Shown here one piece after another: positions 43,592 through 51,384 of a stretch of 64,000 bases of DNA (position 1 is the stretch's first letter; each line of letters begins with the position of its first letter). The position numbers were made by a program, and so were the translations under genes. Source of the stretch: Streptomyces luomodiensis (lineage in GTDB: Bacteria; Actinomycetota; Actinomycetes; Streptomycetales; Streptomycetaceae). The notes below the pieces were generated by a model, which had not been told where the DNA came from, did no database searches, and saw nothing but the letters and a program-made list of their open reading frames with translations. Location of the stretch: NCBI RefSeq assembly GCF_031679605.1, contig NZ_CP117522.1:1240001-1304000 (forward strand), given 5' to 3'.

Positions 43592-43935
43592 CATTACCTC
43601 GTTCTTGCCGGGGGGAGACCTGGCCGTTGGGGGTCGGCCAGGTCCGTGGAGGTTGTCTCCGTCACCGGTTCGTCCAGTACCGGTCGGGAGTCGAGGGTCC
43701 TCCGCTACGTCATAGAGGAACCCACCCCCTCCCGGTCCCGGCACTTTGCTGGATCTTTGCCATGGTGATGACAGTGGATCAGCCGGGGACGGGGTGAGCA
43801 CGGTGCGTCCACGAGAAGTTGTCACGTTACGACAAATCTTATGGAGATCATGTGTACTTCCGAGAAGCTGCTGCCCCCAAGACGACGTTGACGTATCTCG
43901 TCACCCGCGCGAATCCGCGCGATCGGGAGGCTCCC
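43592..43935. promoter_or_regulatory. Divergent promoter region, PucR gene and redox operon
   Basis: A 344-base gap without a convincing gene. It contains TTGTC-ACGTTAC-GACAA (43819-43835), an inverted repeat with 5-base arms in an AT-richer patch (ACAAATCTTATGG), about 100 bases before the operon's first ATG: a candidate operator or promoter. A small hairpin (CGCGCGAATCCGCGCG, about 43909-43924) precedes the ribosome site. Confidence 0.4.
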
Positions 43936-44835
43936 ATGTCCATGTCCCAAACGCCGCTCCCCTCCCCGCAGGGGCGCCACGGGGGACGCCGGGCCCGTGG
44001 CGGACGACGAGCCGCTCGCCGGACTCAGCAGCGTGATCCATCCGGGCTCGGATGGCCGCGCGATGTCCGGATCTACGCCATTATCGGCACCGTCGCGCTG
44101 TCCCTGTACGTGGCGTGGGACGCCGGCGCGTTCTCCCAGACCTTCGCGTTCCTGGACTTCGGCGCGGGGGTGCTCGCGCTGGTCTGCCTGACATCGGCGG
44201 TGCTGTGGGGGCTCGCCGCGACCGACCAGCTGATCCTGCACACCCACCAGCGACTGATCGCCCAGGCCATCCACCGGGCGGCCGCGGTCGCCGGTCTGCT
44301 GTTCCTGGTCCTTCACATCTGGGTCAAGATCGCGGAGAGCCACACCGACGCCACGACCGTCGCGCTGCCGTTCGCTGACGCAAATCAGCCGGTGCTGATC
44401 GGACTCGGCACCATCGCGGGCTATTTGTTCGTGATCGCGGCGGTGACCGGTGCGGTGCGCGGTTCGTTCGCCTCTGCGGGCCACTCCCGCTGGCGGTACC
44501 GCTGGTGGCGGGCGCTGCACGTGGGCGCCTACCCCGCGTGGTGCGCGGCGCTGATCCACGGGCTGAAGGCGGGGCGTGCCGCCAAGACCTGGGCGACCTA
44601 CGGCTACCTCGCGGCCCTGGCCGGTGTCGCCGTCGCGCTGTGGCTGCGGCTGGTGACCCGGCGGCGCCAGGACATCGACCGGGCGGACGGCATCGAGGTC
44701 AGGAACCCTCCCGCCCGCAGCATGCGGGCGGCCGGTCCCCGGCGGGCCGACCCCACCGTGCCGCGCCCCCGCCCGGCCGCATCCGGGCGGCGTGCGGGCC
44801 GGCCGCTCGGCGCCTCGCGCGGGTGGGGCCGGTGA
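43936..44835 (+). CDS. Ferric-reductase-like b-haem membrane protein
   Basis: A 299-residue membrane protein with a basic N-terminus, about six membrane helices (residues ~45-245) and a polar basic tail. Two helices each carry a pair of histidines spaced as in ferric reductase/NADPH oxidase b-haem domains: IHRAAAVAGLLFLVLHIW and LHVGAYPAWCAALIHGLK. It has no cytosolic FAD/NADPH domain of its own, which the neighbouring NuoF-like gene could supply. ATG 43936 follows GGGAGG by 5 bases. Its stop overlaps the next start (GTGA). Confidence 0.8.
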   Translation: MSMSQTPLPSPQGRHGGRRARGGRRAARRTQQRDPSGLGWPRDVRIYAIIGTVALSLYVAWDAGAFSQTFAFLDFGAGVLALVCLTSAVLWGLAATDQLILHTHQRLIAQAIHRAAAVAGLLFLVLHIWVKIAESHTDATTVALPFADANQPVLIGLGTIAGYLFVIAAVTGAVRGSFASAGHSRWRYRWWRALHVGAYPAWCAALIHGLKAGRAAKTWATYGYLAALAGVAVALWLRLVTRRRQDIDRADGIEVRNPPARSMRAAGPRRADPTVPRPRPAASGRRAGRPLGASRGWGR

Positions 44836-46346
44836 TCACGACAAAACCCGGACTCGCCTGTGTCGATCCGCCCCGGCTGCTGGCCGGGCTCGACGAGGTG
44901 TACCGGCTGGACCGGGTCGGCCATCTGACCGTGCACGGCACCATGCCGGCCCTGCGGGCGGACGAACTCGTGGCGCTCGCGGAGAACATCGATCTGCGCG
45001 GGCGCGGCGGGGCCGGTTTCCCCTTCGCCAAGAAGGTCTCGGCCGTTGTCGAGTCGGCCGGCCGGCGCGAGGGCCGCTGCGCCGTCGTGGTCAACGGCAG
45101 TGAGGGGGAGCCCAGTTGCCTCAAGGACACCGCGCTGCTGCTGCACACCCCGCATCTGGTGATCGACGGCGCCGTACTGGCCGCCGAGGCGATCGGCGCC
45201 GAGGAGGTCGCCATCGCGGTGCACCGCCCGGATGTCGAGGAGTCCCTGGCCGCCGCGATCGCCGAGCGCGGTCCCAGCGGGGTCCCGGTCTCGGTGAACC
45301 GCACCCCGGACCGGTTCGTCGCCGGTGAGGGCGGCGCCGTCATCAACGGCATCAGCGGCGCCCCGGCCATCCCCAACGGCCGGAAGATCCGGACCAGCGA
45401 CAGCGGGCTCGGCGGTCTGCCCACCCTGCTGTCCAACACCGAGACCTTCGCCCAGCTCGCCGTGGCGGCGCGGATGGGCGCCCTGCCGTACCGCTCGGTG
45501 GGACTGCCCACCGAACCGGGCACGACGCTGCTGACGGTCGGTGGCACGTATGTGATGGAGACGCCCACCGGAGTGCCACTGACCTACATCCTGGAGCTGT
45601 GCGGCCTCACCCCCGGGCAGGCGGTCCTGGTGGGCGGCTATCACGGCAAGTGGCTGGCCCCGGGGAGCATCAACGCCGCCACCATCTCCCGGGAGTCCAT
45701 GCAGACGTACGGCGCCCGGCTGGGCGCCGGGGCGGTGCTGCCCATCCCCGAGAACACCTGCCCGCTGGGTGAGACCGCGCGGGTGGCGCGCTGGCTGGCC
45801 GCCGAGACGGCCGGTCAGTGCGGGCCCTGCTTCATCGGGCTGCCGGCGCTCGCGGACGCCCTCGGCCAGGTGGAGCGCGGGGGCGGCCAGTCCGCGATCG
45901 ACAAGGTGCGCGCCTACGTCACCTCGGTGCGCAAGCGCGGGGCGTGCGGCCATCCCGATGGCACCGCCGGTTTCGTGGCCACCGCGCTGGACGTGTTCCC
46001 GGAGGAGTTCGAGGCCCATGCGCGCGGCACCGGCTGCGGACGGCCGACGGTGGGGGTGCTGCCGCTGCCACCGGACGCGCCACCGTCCGCGCCGCCGTCC
46101 GCCCCGTCGGGCCCCGCGGCGCGCGACCGGCGGCCCCAGCGGGGGCCGACGGAGAAGCTCCTGGTGGACTGGTCGCTGTGCCAGGGCCATGGGCTGTGCG
46201 CGGACATCCTGCCGCCCGAGGTGCTGACGCTCGGGATCGACGGCTATCCGGCCTCGGCCACGATGGATGTGCCCCGGCAGCTGCGTGCGCAGGCGGTCCG
46301 CGCGGTCCGCCGCTGCCCCGCCCTGGCGCTGCGCATCGAGGAGTAG
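44832..46346 (+). CDS. NuoF-like flavoprotein fused to a C-terminal ferredoxin
   Basis: A 504-residue protein. Residues ~40-430 resemble the 51-kDa NADH-binding subunit of complex I (NuoF): DLRGRGGAGFPFAKK and VVNGSEGEPSCLKD bind FMN/NADH. The iron-sulfur site is unusual: AGQCGPCFIG offers only CxxC, with further Cys in NTCPLGE and RGACGHPDG. After a Pro/Ala linker (PPDAPPSAPPSAPSGPA), the last ~65 residues form a small ferredoxin (DWSLCQGHGLCADIL ... VRRCPALAL) of the single-cluster type. It likely takes electrons from NAD(P)H to the coupled b-haem protein. The start is fixed by the GTGA overlap. Confidence 0.85.
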   Translation: MITTKPGLACVDPPRLLAGLDEVYRLDRVGHLTVHGTMPALRADELVALAENIDLRGRGGAGFPFAKKVSAVVESAGRREGRCAVVVNGSEGEPSCLKDTALLLHTPHLVIDGAVLAAEAIGAEEVAIAVHRPDVEESLAAAIAERGPSGVPVSVNRTPDRFVAGEGGAVINGISGAPAIPNGRKIRTSDSGLGGLPTLLSNTETFAQLAVAARMGALPYRSVGLPTEPGTTLLTVGGTYVMETPTGVPLTYILELCGLTPGQAVLVGGYHGKWLAPGSINAATISRESMQTYGARLGAGAVLPIPENTCPLGETARVARWLAAETAGQCGPCFIGLPALADALGQVERGGGQSAIDKVRAYVTSVRKRGACGHPDGTAGFVATALDVFPEEFEAHARGTGCGRPTVGVLPLPPDAPPSAPPSAPSGPAARDRRPQRGPTEKLLVDWSLCQGHGLCADILPPEVLTLGIDGYPASATMDVPRQLRAQAVRAVRRCPALALRIEE

Positions 46347-46488
46347 CGACAGGGCGACGCACACTCCTGCGGTTTGTGCGTCCGGTGACAAATTCCGCGG
46401 CCGCTGAGTGCCGGCCGGCGCGGGCTCCGTATGCACATGGCGTCGGCGTGATCACCGCCGGACCGGTCGAGACTGCAGAGGAATGGTC

Positions 46489-47448
46489 ATGGAGAAGCGG
46501 CGTCACATCGCCTACGCCGGGGTGTCGGTAGCGATGGTTCTGCTGACGGCGGCGTGCGGCAGCGGCGAGGACAACACGGCGGGCAGCGCCAACGTGCAGC
46601 CGGCGGGTGGCAGTCAGACCGTGGGTGCGGGGGCCTCCGCGTCGCCGGGTGCGGGGGCGGGTGCGGCGGCCGGCGACATCGGCGCCGGCGCGGGTGACGA
46701 GGCCACGCGCACCGGGCCCGCGAAGCGGTTGACGGTCGAGAAGAACGCCGAGCTCGGCTCGTTCGTCACCGACAGCGAGGGCTGGACGCTCTACCGGTTC
46801 GACGAGGACACCCCCAAGCCGGCCAAGTCCGCCTGCAACGACGACTGCGCCACCAAGTGGCCCGCGGTGCCCGCGGACGACGCCACGGCCACCGCCGGTA
46901 TCGACTCCGGCGCACTCGGCTCGGTCACCCGCTCCGACGGCAGCAAACAGCTGACGCTGGCGGGCTGGCCGGTCTACCGCTTCGCGGGCGACACCGAGCC
47001 GGGCGACACCAAGGGCCAGGGCGTGGGCGGTACGTGGAACGCGCTGGCGCCCGACGGCAAACCGGCCGGCAAGGCCGCGGCCACGGACGACAGCCTCCAG
47101 CTGATGGTCAGGAACGACGCCGAACTCGGCAAGGTCATCGTGGACGGCGACGGCATGACCGTCTACCGGTTCGACAAGGACAGCGCCTGGCCGATGAAGA
47201 CCGGTTGCCTCGGTGCCTGCCTGGACACCTGGAAGCCGGTCAAGGCCGTGGACACCACCAAGGTCGCCGGGGTCGACGCCGCGAAGGTCACCTCGTTCAA
47301 GCGCCCCGACGGCACCCGGCAGGCGGCGTTCGACTGCTGGCTGCTCTACACCTTCACCGGGGACGAGAAGCCGGGTGACATCAATGGCCAGGGTGTGAAG
47401 GGCACCTGGTTCGCGGTCACCGACAAGGGCAAGAAGGCCGGCCGGTAA
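46489..47448 (+). CDS. Lipoprotein of secreted repeats (Lipoprotein_15 type)
   Basis: A 319-residue lipoprotein with signal and lipobox LLTAACGSG (Cys ~21), then an Ala/Gly linker to ~80. It has two repeats of a ~115-residue module, each made of a YRF...C..C..W half (GWTLYRFDEDTPKPAKSACN; MTVYRFDKDSAWPMKTGC) and a YRFAGD/YTFTGD half ending GQGV.GTW.A. Each module holds one CxxxC pair (SACNDDCATKW, TGCLGACLDTW). This is the 'secreted repeat of unknown function' family. ATG 46489 has AGAGGA upstream. Its place after the redox genes suggests an outer electron or metal acceptor. Confidence 0.85.
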   Translation: MEKRRHIAYAGVSVAMVLLTAACGSGEDNTAGSANVQPAGGSQTVGAGASASPGAGAGAAAGDIGAGAGDEATRTGPAKRLTVEKNAELGSFVTDSEGWTLYRFDEDTPKPAKSACNDDCATKWPAVPADDATATAGIDSGALGSVTRSDGSKQLTLAGWPVYRFAGDTEPGDTKGQGVGGTWNALAPDGKPAGKAAATDDSLQLMVRNDAELGKVIVDGDGMTVYRFDKDSAWPMKTGCLGACLDTWKPVKAVDTTKVAGVDAAKVTSFKRPDGTRQAAFDCWLLYTFTGDEKPGDINGQGVKGTWFAVTDKGKKAGR

Positions 47449-47490
47449 CGATCCGGGTCCGGACCGCCCCACTTCCACCGGGAGGTTGAT

Positions 47491-48015
47491 GTGTCACTCG
47501 CACTCCGTGCCACCACCGTCTGCGCCGCCTTGCTGGTTCTGGGCGGTTGCGGTGGCGGCGGGGCACACGGCACCGCGCACGAGCGGACGGAGACCTCCCC
47601 CCTCGCCAAGGCGTTCGCCGAGCCCGGCACCCCGGCGCCGCTGACGAAGATCGCCGACGCCATCGGCTGCGAGGCCACGGTCATCACCGAGGCGGAGGAG
47701 CTGCGCCAGGGCGCCTGCGGGTCCGGTGGGAAACGGTTCACGATGGTCACCTTCGCCACCGACAAGGGGCAGCGTGACTGGCTGGCCACGTCGAAGGACT
47801 ACGGGGGCATATACCTGGTCGGCAAGCGCTGGTCGGTCACCGGTCTGTCCATGGGCTCGCTGGAGCCCCTGCGCCAGAAGATCGGCGGGTCCCTCGAGAA
47901 GGGGATGTCCATGTCCCACGACGGATCCCACGGCGGGAACCCGGGGAGCGCGATGGACGGGATGGGAAGACCGGACGGCTCGTCGGGCCACTCCGGGCAC
48001 GACGGCGAGAAGTGA
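47491..48015 (+). CDS. Small lipoprotein with His/Met-rich tail
   Basis: A 174-residue lipoprotein: lipobox LLVLGGCGG (Cys 20), a compact middle domain with a possible disulfide pair (IGCEATVI ... QGACGSG), and a final ~35 residues rich in Met, His, Gly and Asp (GMSMSHDGSHGGNPGSAMDG, then SGHSGHDGEK). Such tails often bind copper or other soft metals. GTG 47491 follows GGGAGGTTGAT. No family recognised. It lies 42 bases after the previous lipoprotein and probably belongs to the same transcript. Confidence 0.75.
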   Translation: MSLALRATTVCAALLVLGGCGGGGAHGTAHERTETSPLAKAFAEPGTPAPLTKIADAIGCEATVITEAEELRQGACGSGGKRFTMVTFATDKGQRDWLATSKDYGGIYLVGKRWSVTGLSMGSLEPLRQKIGGSLEKGMSMSHDGSHGGNPGSAMDGMGRPDGSSGHSGHDGEK

Positions 48016-48057
48016 CCTGAGCGCCCGCCGACCAGGCGATGGGCGCCTACCGGCTGG

Positions 48058-48735
48058 TCAGGCCGCGTGCGAATCCGCCCACTTGACCAGCCCCGGATCG
48101 GCGAGGGTGGGGACCCACGCGTCGACCGGAGGGGGCTCGTCCAGCGGTTTCCGCGGTCCGACGCCGAGCACCCTCAGCCCGGCGCGCGAGGCGGACAGAA
48201 ACCCGCAGTGGGAGTCCTCCACCGCCAGGGCGTCCTCGGGGGCCGCCCCGCACAGCCGGGCGGCCTCCAGATAGACATCCGGGTACGGCTTGGGCCGCAC
48301 CTCCCCCTCGGGGACCAGCACATGGCCGAAGTACCGCAGCAGCCCGGCCTTGGCGAGCCCGTCCTCCACGACGTCCCGCGGGCAGTTGCTGGCCACGGCC
48401 AGCGGCGCGAAGGCCGCCGCCTTGGCGACCAGTTGGGGCGCCCCCGGCATGGTGACCGGGTCGTCGGCCACCAACCGGCGGAAGGCGTCCAGGAGTTGTC
48501 CGGTCATCTGGTCGGCGAGTTCGGGGCGCCCGGCGAATTCGGCCAGCATACGGCCGCATTCGGTGTAGTGGAGCCCCTTCGTGCGCCGGGCGAATTCCTC
48601 GTCGGGGGCGGTTCCGTGGTTTCTGAGCACCACTTCGCGCGCCTCTTCCCAGTGTCGTTCGGAATCCATCAGGGTGCCGTCGCAGTCGAAGACGATGGCG
48701 GCTGGGGTCCATCCGAGAAGCTTTTCGGCTGTCAT
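48058..48735 (-). CDS. HAD-superfamily phosphatase (beta-phosphoglucomutase-like)
   Basis: A 225-residue HAD hydrolase: FDCDGTLMDSE (nucleophile and acid Asp), VASNCPRDVVEDGL (motif II), RPKPYPDVYLEAA (motif III Lys) and AVEDSHCGFLSA (motif IV). The alpha-helical cap places it with GPH/beta-phosphoglucomutase-like enzymes. HAD phosphatases of this kind are often found beside gamma-butyrolactone synthase genes, where a phosphatase step is required, and an AfsA-type gene lies 290 bases upstream on the same strand. Confidence 0.87.
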   Translation of the reverse strand: MTAEKLLGWTPAAIVFDCDGTLMDSERHWEEAREVVLRNHGTAPDEEFARRTKGLHYTECGRMLAEFAGRPELADQMTGQLLDAFRRLVADDPVTMPGAPQLVAKAAAFAPLAVASNCPRDVVEDGLAKAGLLRYFGHVLVPEGEVRPKPYPDVYLEAARLCGAAPEDALAVEDSHCGFLSASRAGLRVLGVGPRKPLDEPPPVDAWVPTLADPGLVKWADSHAA

Positions 48736-49024
48736 CTGTCTGCCGTTCCATGGGAGGTGGAGGAATCGGCGCAGGAGATACCTGTACCTGCGGGGAGCCG
48801 TGCGGTGGAAATGACCTGGCGGCTCAGAAGGGCGCTGTGCGCCGACCGCTGCTGTCGTACAGGCCGAGAGTCTCGCCTGCCCGAAACATAACGATCACTA
48901 CGTTAGTTAGATGACCCGCAGTAAGCAAGAGGTCACTGAGTGTCGGCGTTTTGTTCGTCGGTCAGGCTGTTCGTCGGTCGGCCTGTTCGTCGCCAAAGAG
49001 TTCGTCGCACAGCGCGTTCGCCGG
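48736..49024. promoter_or_regulatory. 289-base gap before the HAD gene
   Basis: It contains an AT-rich patch with TAACG-N7-CGTTA (48889-48905), probably part of the promoter of the HAD gene on the minus strand. Tandem 'ttgttcgtcggtc' variants (48951-48999) lie between that and the AfsA-type stop. No gene supported. Confidence 0.35.
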
Positions 49025-49960
49025 TCAGAGGTACTGGAGCACACCGACCGCCGTGCAGATGTCGGCCTGGCGCAGCCGGAAGACGCAGGTTCTGCCGTGG
49101 GAGGTGCACTCGATCACGGCCGGTGGAATCGACTCGGTGAACCGGATCGCCTTCATCCGGCAGCCGACGGGCCGGATCAGCGTGGAACCGGTGGCCAGCG
49201 CCGCGGCCTGCCGGGCGCCCTCCAGCAGTACCAGGCCCGGCACATGGTCGCTCCAGTGGTCGAAGAAGAACGGATGGCGGGGGTCGGCGGGGTCGAGGTA
49301 GACCACTCCCCCGTCCCGCACCACCAGCACGTCCCGGGCCGAGGGAACGGCCAGTTGCGCAGGTGAGGGCCGCACCGCGGCACGCAGCCTGCGGCGCGCG
49401 GTGTGCCCGTGCGCGGCGGCCCGGGTCTCCGCGTAGGTGGTGCCGTCGAGGAAGCGCGCGGTGCCCCCGGCCCAGGCGAAGAGCTTGCCACCGGCCGAGA
49501 GCACGACGTCCAGCCGCATCCCCGAGACATAGCGTCCGCAGGGCGAGGTGCGGACGTCGGTCACGGCGGCCCGGCAGGTGATGTCGGAGGCGCCGTACGG
49601 GGCCCGGGGCTCGGTCTCGGGGTCGAGGCGGTAGGAGAGGTCCCGGATCAGGAAGTGCGCTCCCGCGGGCACCGCGTAGTACCGCGTGGGGATGTAGATC
49701 CCCAGCTCCCGCAGGGTTTCGGCGATCATCAGCGGATGGTGCCGGCCGTCCCCGCCGTGCGGGAAGGTGGGATGGGACCTCGGCCACTGGGCGGCGGCCT
49801 CGAACCGGCCGTCACCGTGCGTACGCACATCGGTGAGCAGCACCTCGGCCACCGAGACCCGGTGCACCGCCTCCCGCGCCACGGTGCGGGACCAGCTGAG
49901 CGGCCGCCCGATGGGATCGGGCGGCTCCGAAAGGCCATGAGCCTCACGAACGATCACCAT
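49025..49960 (-). CDS. AfsA/ScbA-type gamma-butyrolactone synthase
   Basis: A 311-residue AfsA-family protein with two hot-dog repeats: residues ~30-150 (SVAEVLLTDVRTHGDGRFEA ... HPLMIAETLRELGIYI) and ~190-305 (DPADPRHPFFFDHWSDHVPG, then LVLLEGARQAA). It condenses a beta-ketoacyl chain with dihydroxyacetone phosphate to begin autoregulator synthesis. ATG 49960 has no ribosome site and abuts an AT-rich receptor-like box, so translation may be leaderless. It is divergent from a TetR-type receptor gene, the classical autoregulator arrangement. Confidence 0.92.
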   Translation of the reverse strand: MVIVREAHGLSEPPDPIGRPLSWSRTVAREAVHRVSVAEVLLTDVRTHGDGRFEAAAQWPRSHPTFPHGGDGRHHPLMIAETLRELGIYIPTRYYAVPAGAHFLIRDLSYRLDPETEPRAPYGASDITCRAAVTDVRTSPCGRYVSGMRLDVVLSAGGKLFAWAGGTARFLDGTTYAETRAAAHGHTARRRLRAAVRPSPAQLAVPSARDVLVVRDGGVVYLDPADPRHPFFFDHWSDHVPGLVLLEGARQAAALATGSTLIRPVGCRMKAIRFTESIPPAVIECTSHGRTCVFRLRQADICTAVGVLQYL

Positions 49961-49982
49961 AAAATACTAATAATGTTTGACC
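49961..49982. promoter_or_regulatory. Putative autoregulatory element (receptor box)
   Basis: AAAATACTAATAATGTTTGA (49961-49980) is a 22-base AT-rich island directly upstream of the AfsA-type start. It resembles the AxAwACnnAC...GTTT pattern of gamma-butyrolactone receptor sites. Binding of the divergently encoded receptor is inferred. Confidence 0.45.
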
Positions 49983-50067
49983 TATCTCGCCTCATCACCA
50001 TCGCGGGCCGAAAGTCCGCTAAGTTCTCCCCGTCACATCCGACGGGCTGCTGAAGGACGGCGAACAC

Positions 50068-50709
50068 GTGCAAGAACGGGCCGCGCAAACACGCCGATCC
50101 CTTCTGGAGGCCGCCGCGTTCCTTTTCGATGAACGGGGATACGCCGGAACGAGCATCAGCGACATCACCTCCCGGTCGGGCCACACCAGCGGCGCCATCT
50201 ATTTCCATTACACGAGCAAGGAGCGGCTCGCCCTCGCCGTGGTGGAGGAACACTTCGCCACCTGGCCCCCGCTGATCGAGGGATACGCCGCCCTCGACGT
50301 GCCTCCCCTGGAGCAACTCGTCCGGCTCAGCTTCGCGGTGGCCCGCGCCTTCCGCGATGACATCGTGGTCCGGGCCGGCGCCCGGCTGTGGGCCGAGCGC
50401 ACCCTGATCGAGGCGCCCATGCCACCGCCCTTCGTGGGGTGGATCGACGCCGTGGGGCAGCTGTTGGAGAAGGCGCGGGCCGAGGGCGATCTGGCGCCGC
50501 ACGTCGAGCCGCTGGCCGCCGCCCGGACCGTCGTATGCGCCTTCTTCGGGCTGCACACCGTGTCCGAGGCCCTCGACGGGCGGCGGCTCGTCGAGGACCA
50601 TCTGGCCGATCTGTGGACGCTGCTGCTGCCCTCGCTCCAGGCCCGGCCCGGGGACACGGCGAGGCTGCTGGCCCTCGCCCGCCCCGGCACCCCGCCGCCG
50701 TCAGAGTGA
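50068..50709 (+). CDS. TetR-family gamma-butyrolactone receptor (ScbR/ArpA-like)
   Basis: A 213-residue TetR protein. The N-terminal helix-turn-helix reads RRSLLEAAAFLFDERGYAGT, SISDITSRSGHTSGAIYFHY, and the middle domain has ARLWAERTLIEAPMPPPFVG and WIDAVGQLLEKARAEGDL, typical of autoregulator receptors. It would repress the AfsA-type gene until the butyrolactone binds. GTG 50068 follows GGACGG. Its last 9 bases overlap the end of the convergent SDR gene. Confidence 0.92.
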   Translation: MQERAAQTRRSLLEAAAFLFDERGYAGTSISDITSRSGHTSGAIYFHYTSKERLALAVVEEHFATWPPLIEGYAALDVPPLEQLVRLSFAVARAFRDDIVVRAGARLWAERTLIEAPMPPPFVGWIDAVGQLLEKARAEGDLAPHVEPLAAARTVVCAFFGLHTVSEALDGRRLVEDHLADLWTLLLPSLQARPGDTARLLALARPGTPPPSE

Positions 50710-51384
50710 GGCGCCCGCGCACATCACCACCGTCTGGCCGGTGACCGCGCCACCCTCCGGGCCCAGCAGGAACGACGTCAGCCCCGCCACCTCCTCCGGA
50801 CGCACCAGCCGACCCAGCGGCGGCATCACCGGCGGGGTGCGGCTGCGGCCGGGGTCCCGCAGCATGGGGGTGTCCGTCGGCCCCGGCGCCACCACGTTCA
50901 CCGTGACCGCCCGGGGCGCCAGCTCGGCCGCCCAGGACCGGGCCAGGGCGGGCAGCGCCGCCTTGGTCGCGGCGTACTGGCTCTTGCCCGGGACACCCGT
51001 CATCGTCCGGCTGCCCACCAGCACCACCCGGCCGCCGTCCGCGATCCGGTCCACCAGCGTGTCGACCAGGACACTCGCCGCCTGCACATGGATCCGCCAC
51101 ATGAGGGCACCGTCCTCGGCCGCCAGCTCCCCCAGCCGCGCCGAGCGCTGCACACCCGCCGCGTGCACGATGGCGTCCACCCCGGACACCGGGGCGAGCA
51201 CCTCGGGCAGCGCCTCCGGCCGGGACAGATCGGCCGGGATCCAGTGCAGCTGTGGAGCGGTGTGCGCGGGGGCCGTACGGCTGATCCCGGTGATCCGCCA
51301 CCCCTCGTCCAGCAGCCGGGCGGCGACGGCGGCGCCGATACCGGAGCTGACCCCGGTGACCACGGCGTGGCGGGGCTCAGACAT
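50701..51384 (-). CDS. Short-chain dehydrogenase/reductase
   Basis: A 227-residue SDR: GVSSGIGAAVAARL nucleotide motif, VHAAGVQRSARLG, catalytic VGSRTMTGVPGKSQYAATKA (Tyr-x3-Lys), and APGPTDTPM. The gene overlaps the sialidase-like gene by 8 bases (ATGTCTGA) and is thus its operon partner, while its end overlaps the butyrolactone receptor gene. It could act on a sugar product or, less likely, be the ketoreductase of butyrolactone synthesis. Confidence 0.88.
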   Translation of the reverse strand: MSEPRHAVVTGVSSGIGAAVAARLLDEGWRITGISRTAPAHTAPQLHWIPADLSRPEALPEVLAPVSGVDAIVHAAGVQRSARLGELAAEDGALMWRIHVQAASVLVDTLVDRIADGGRVVLVGSRTMTGVPGKSQYAATKAALPALARSWAAELAPRAVTVNVVAPGPTDTPMLRDPGRSRTPPVMPPLGRLVRPEEVAGLTSFLLGPEGGAVTGQTVVMCAGASL

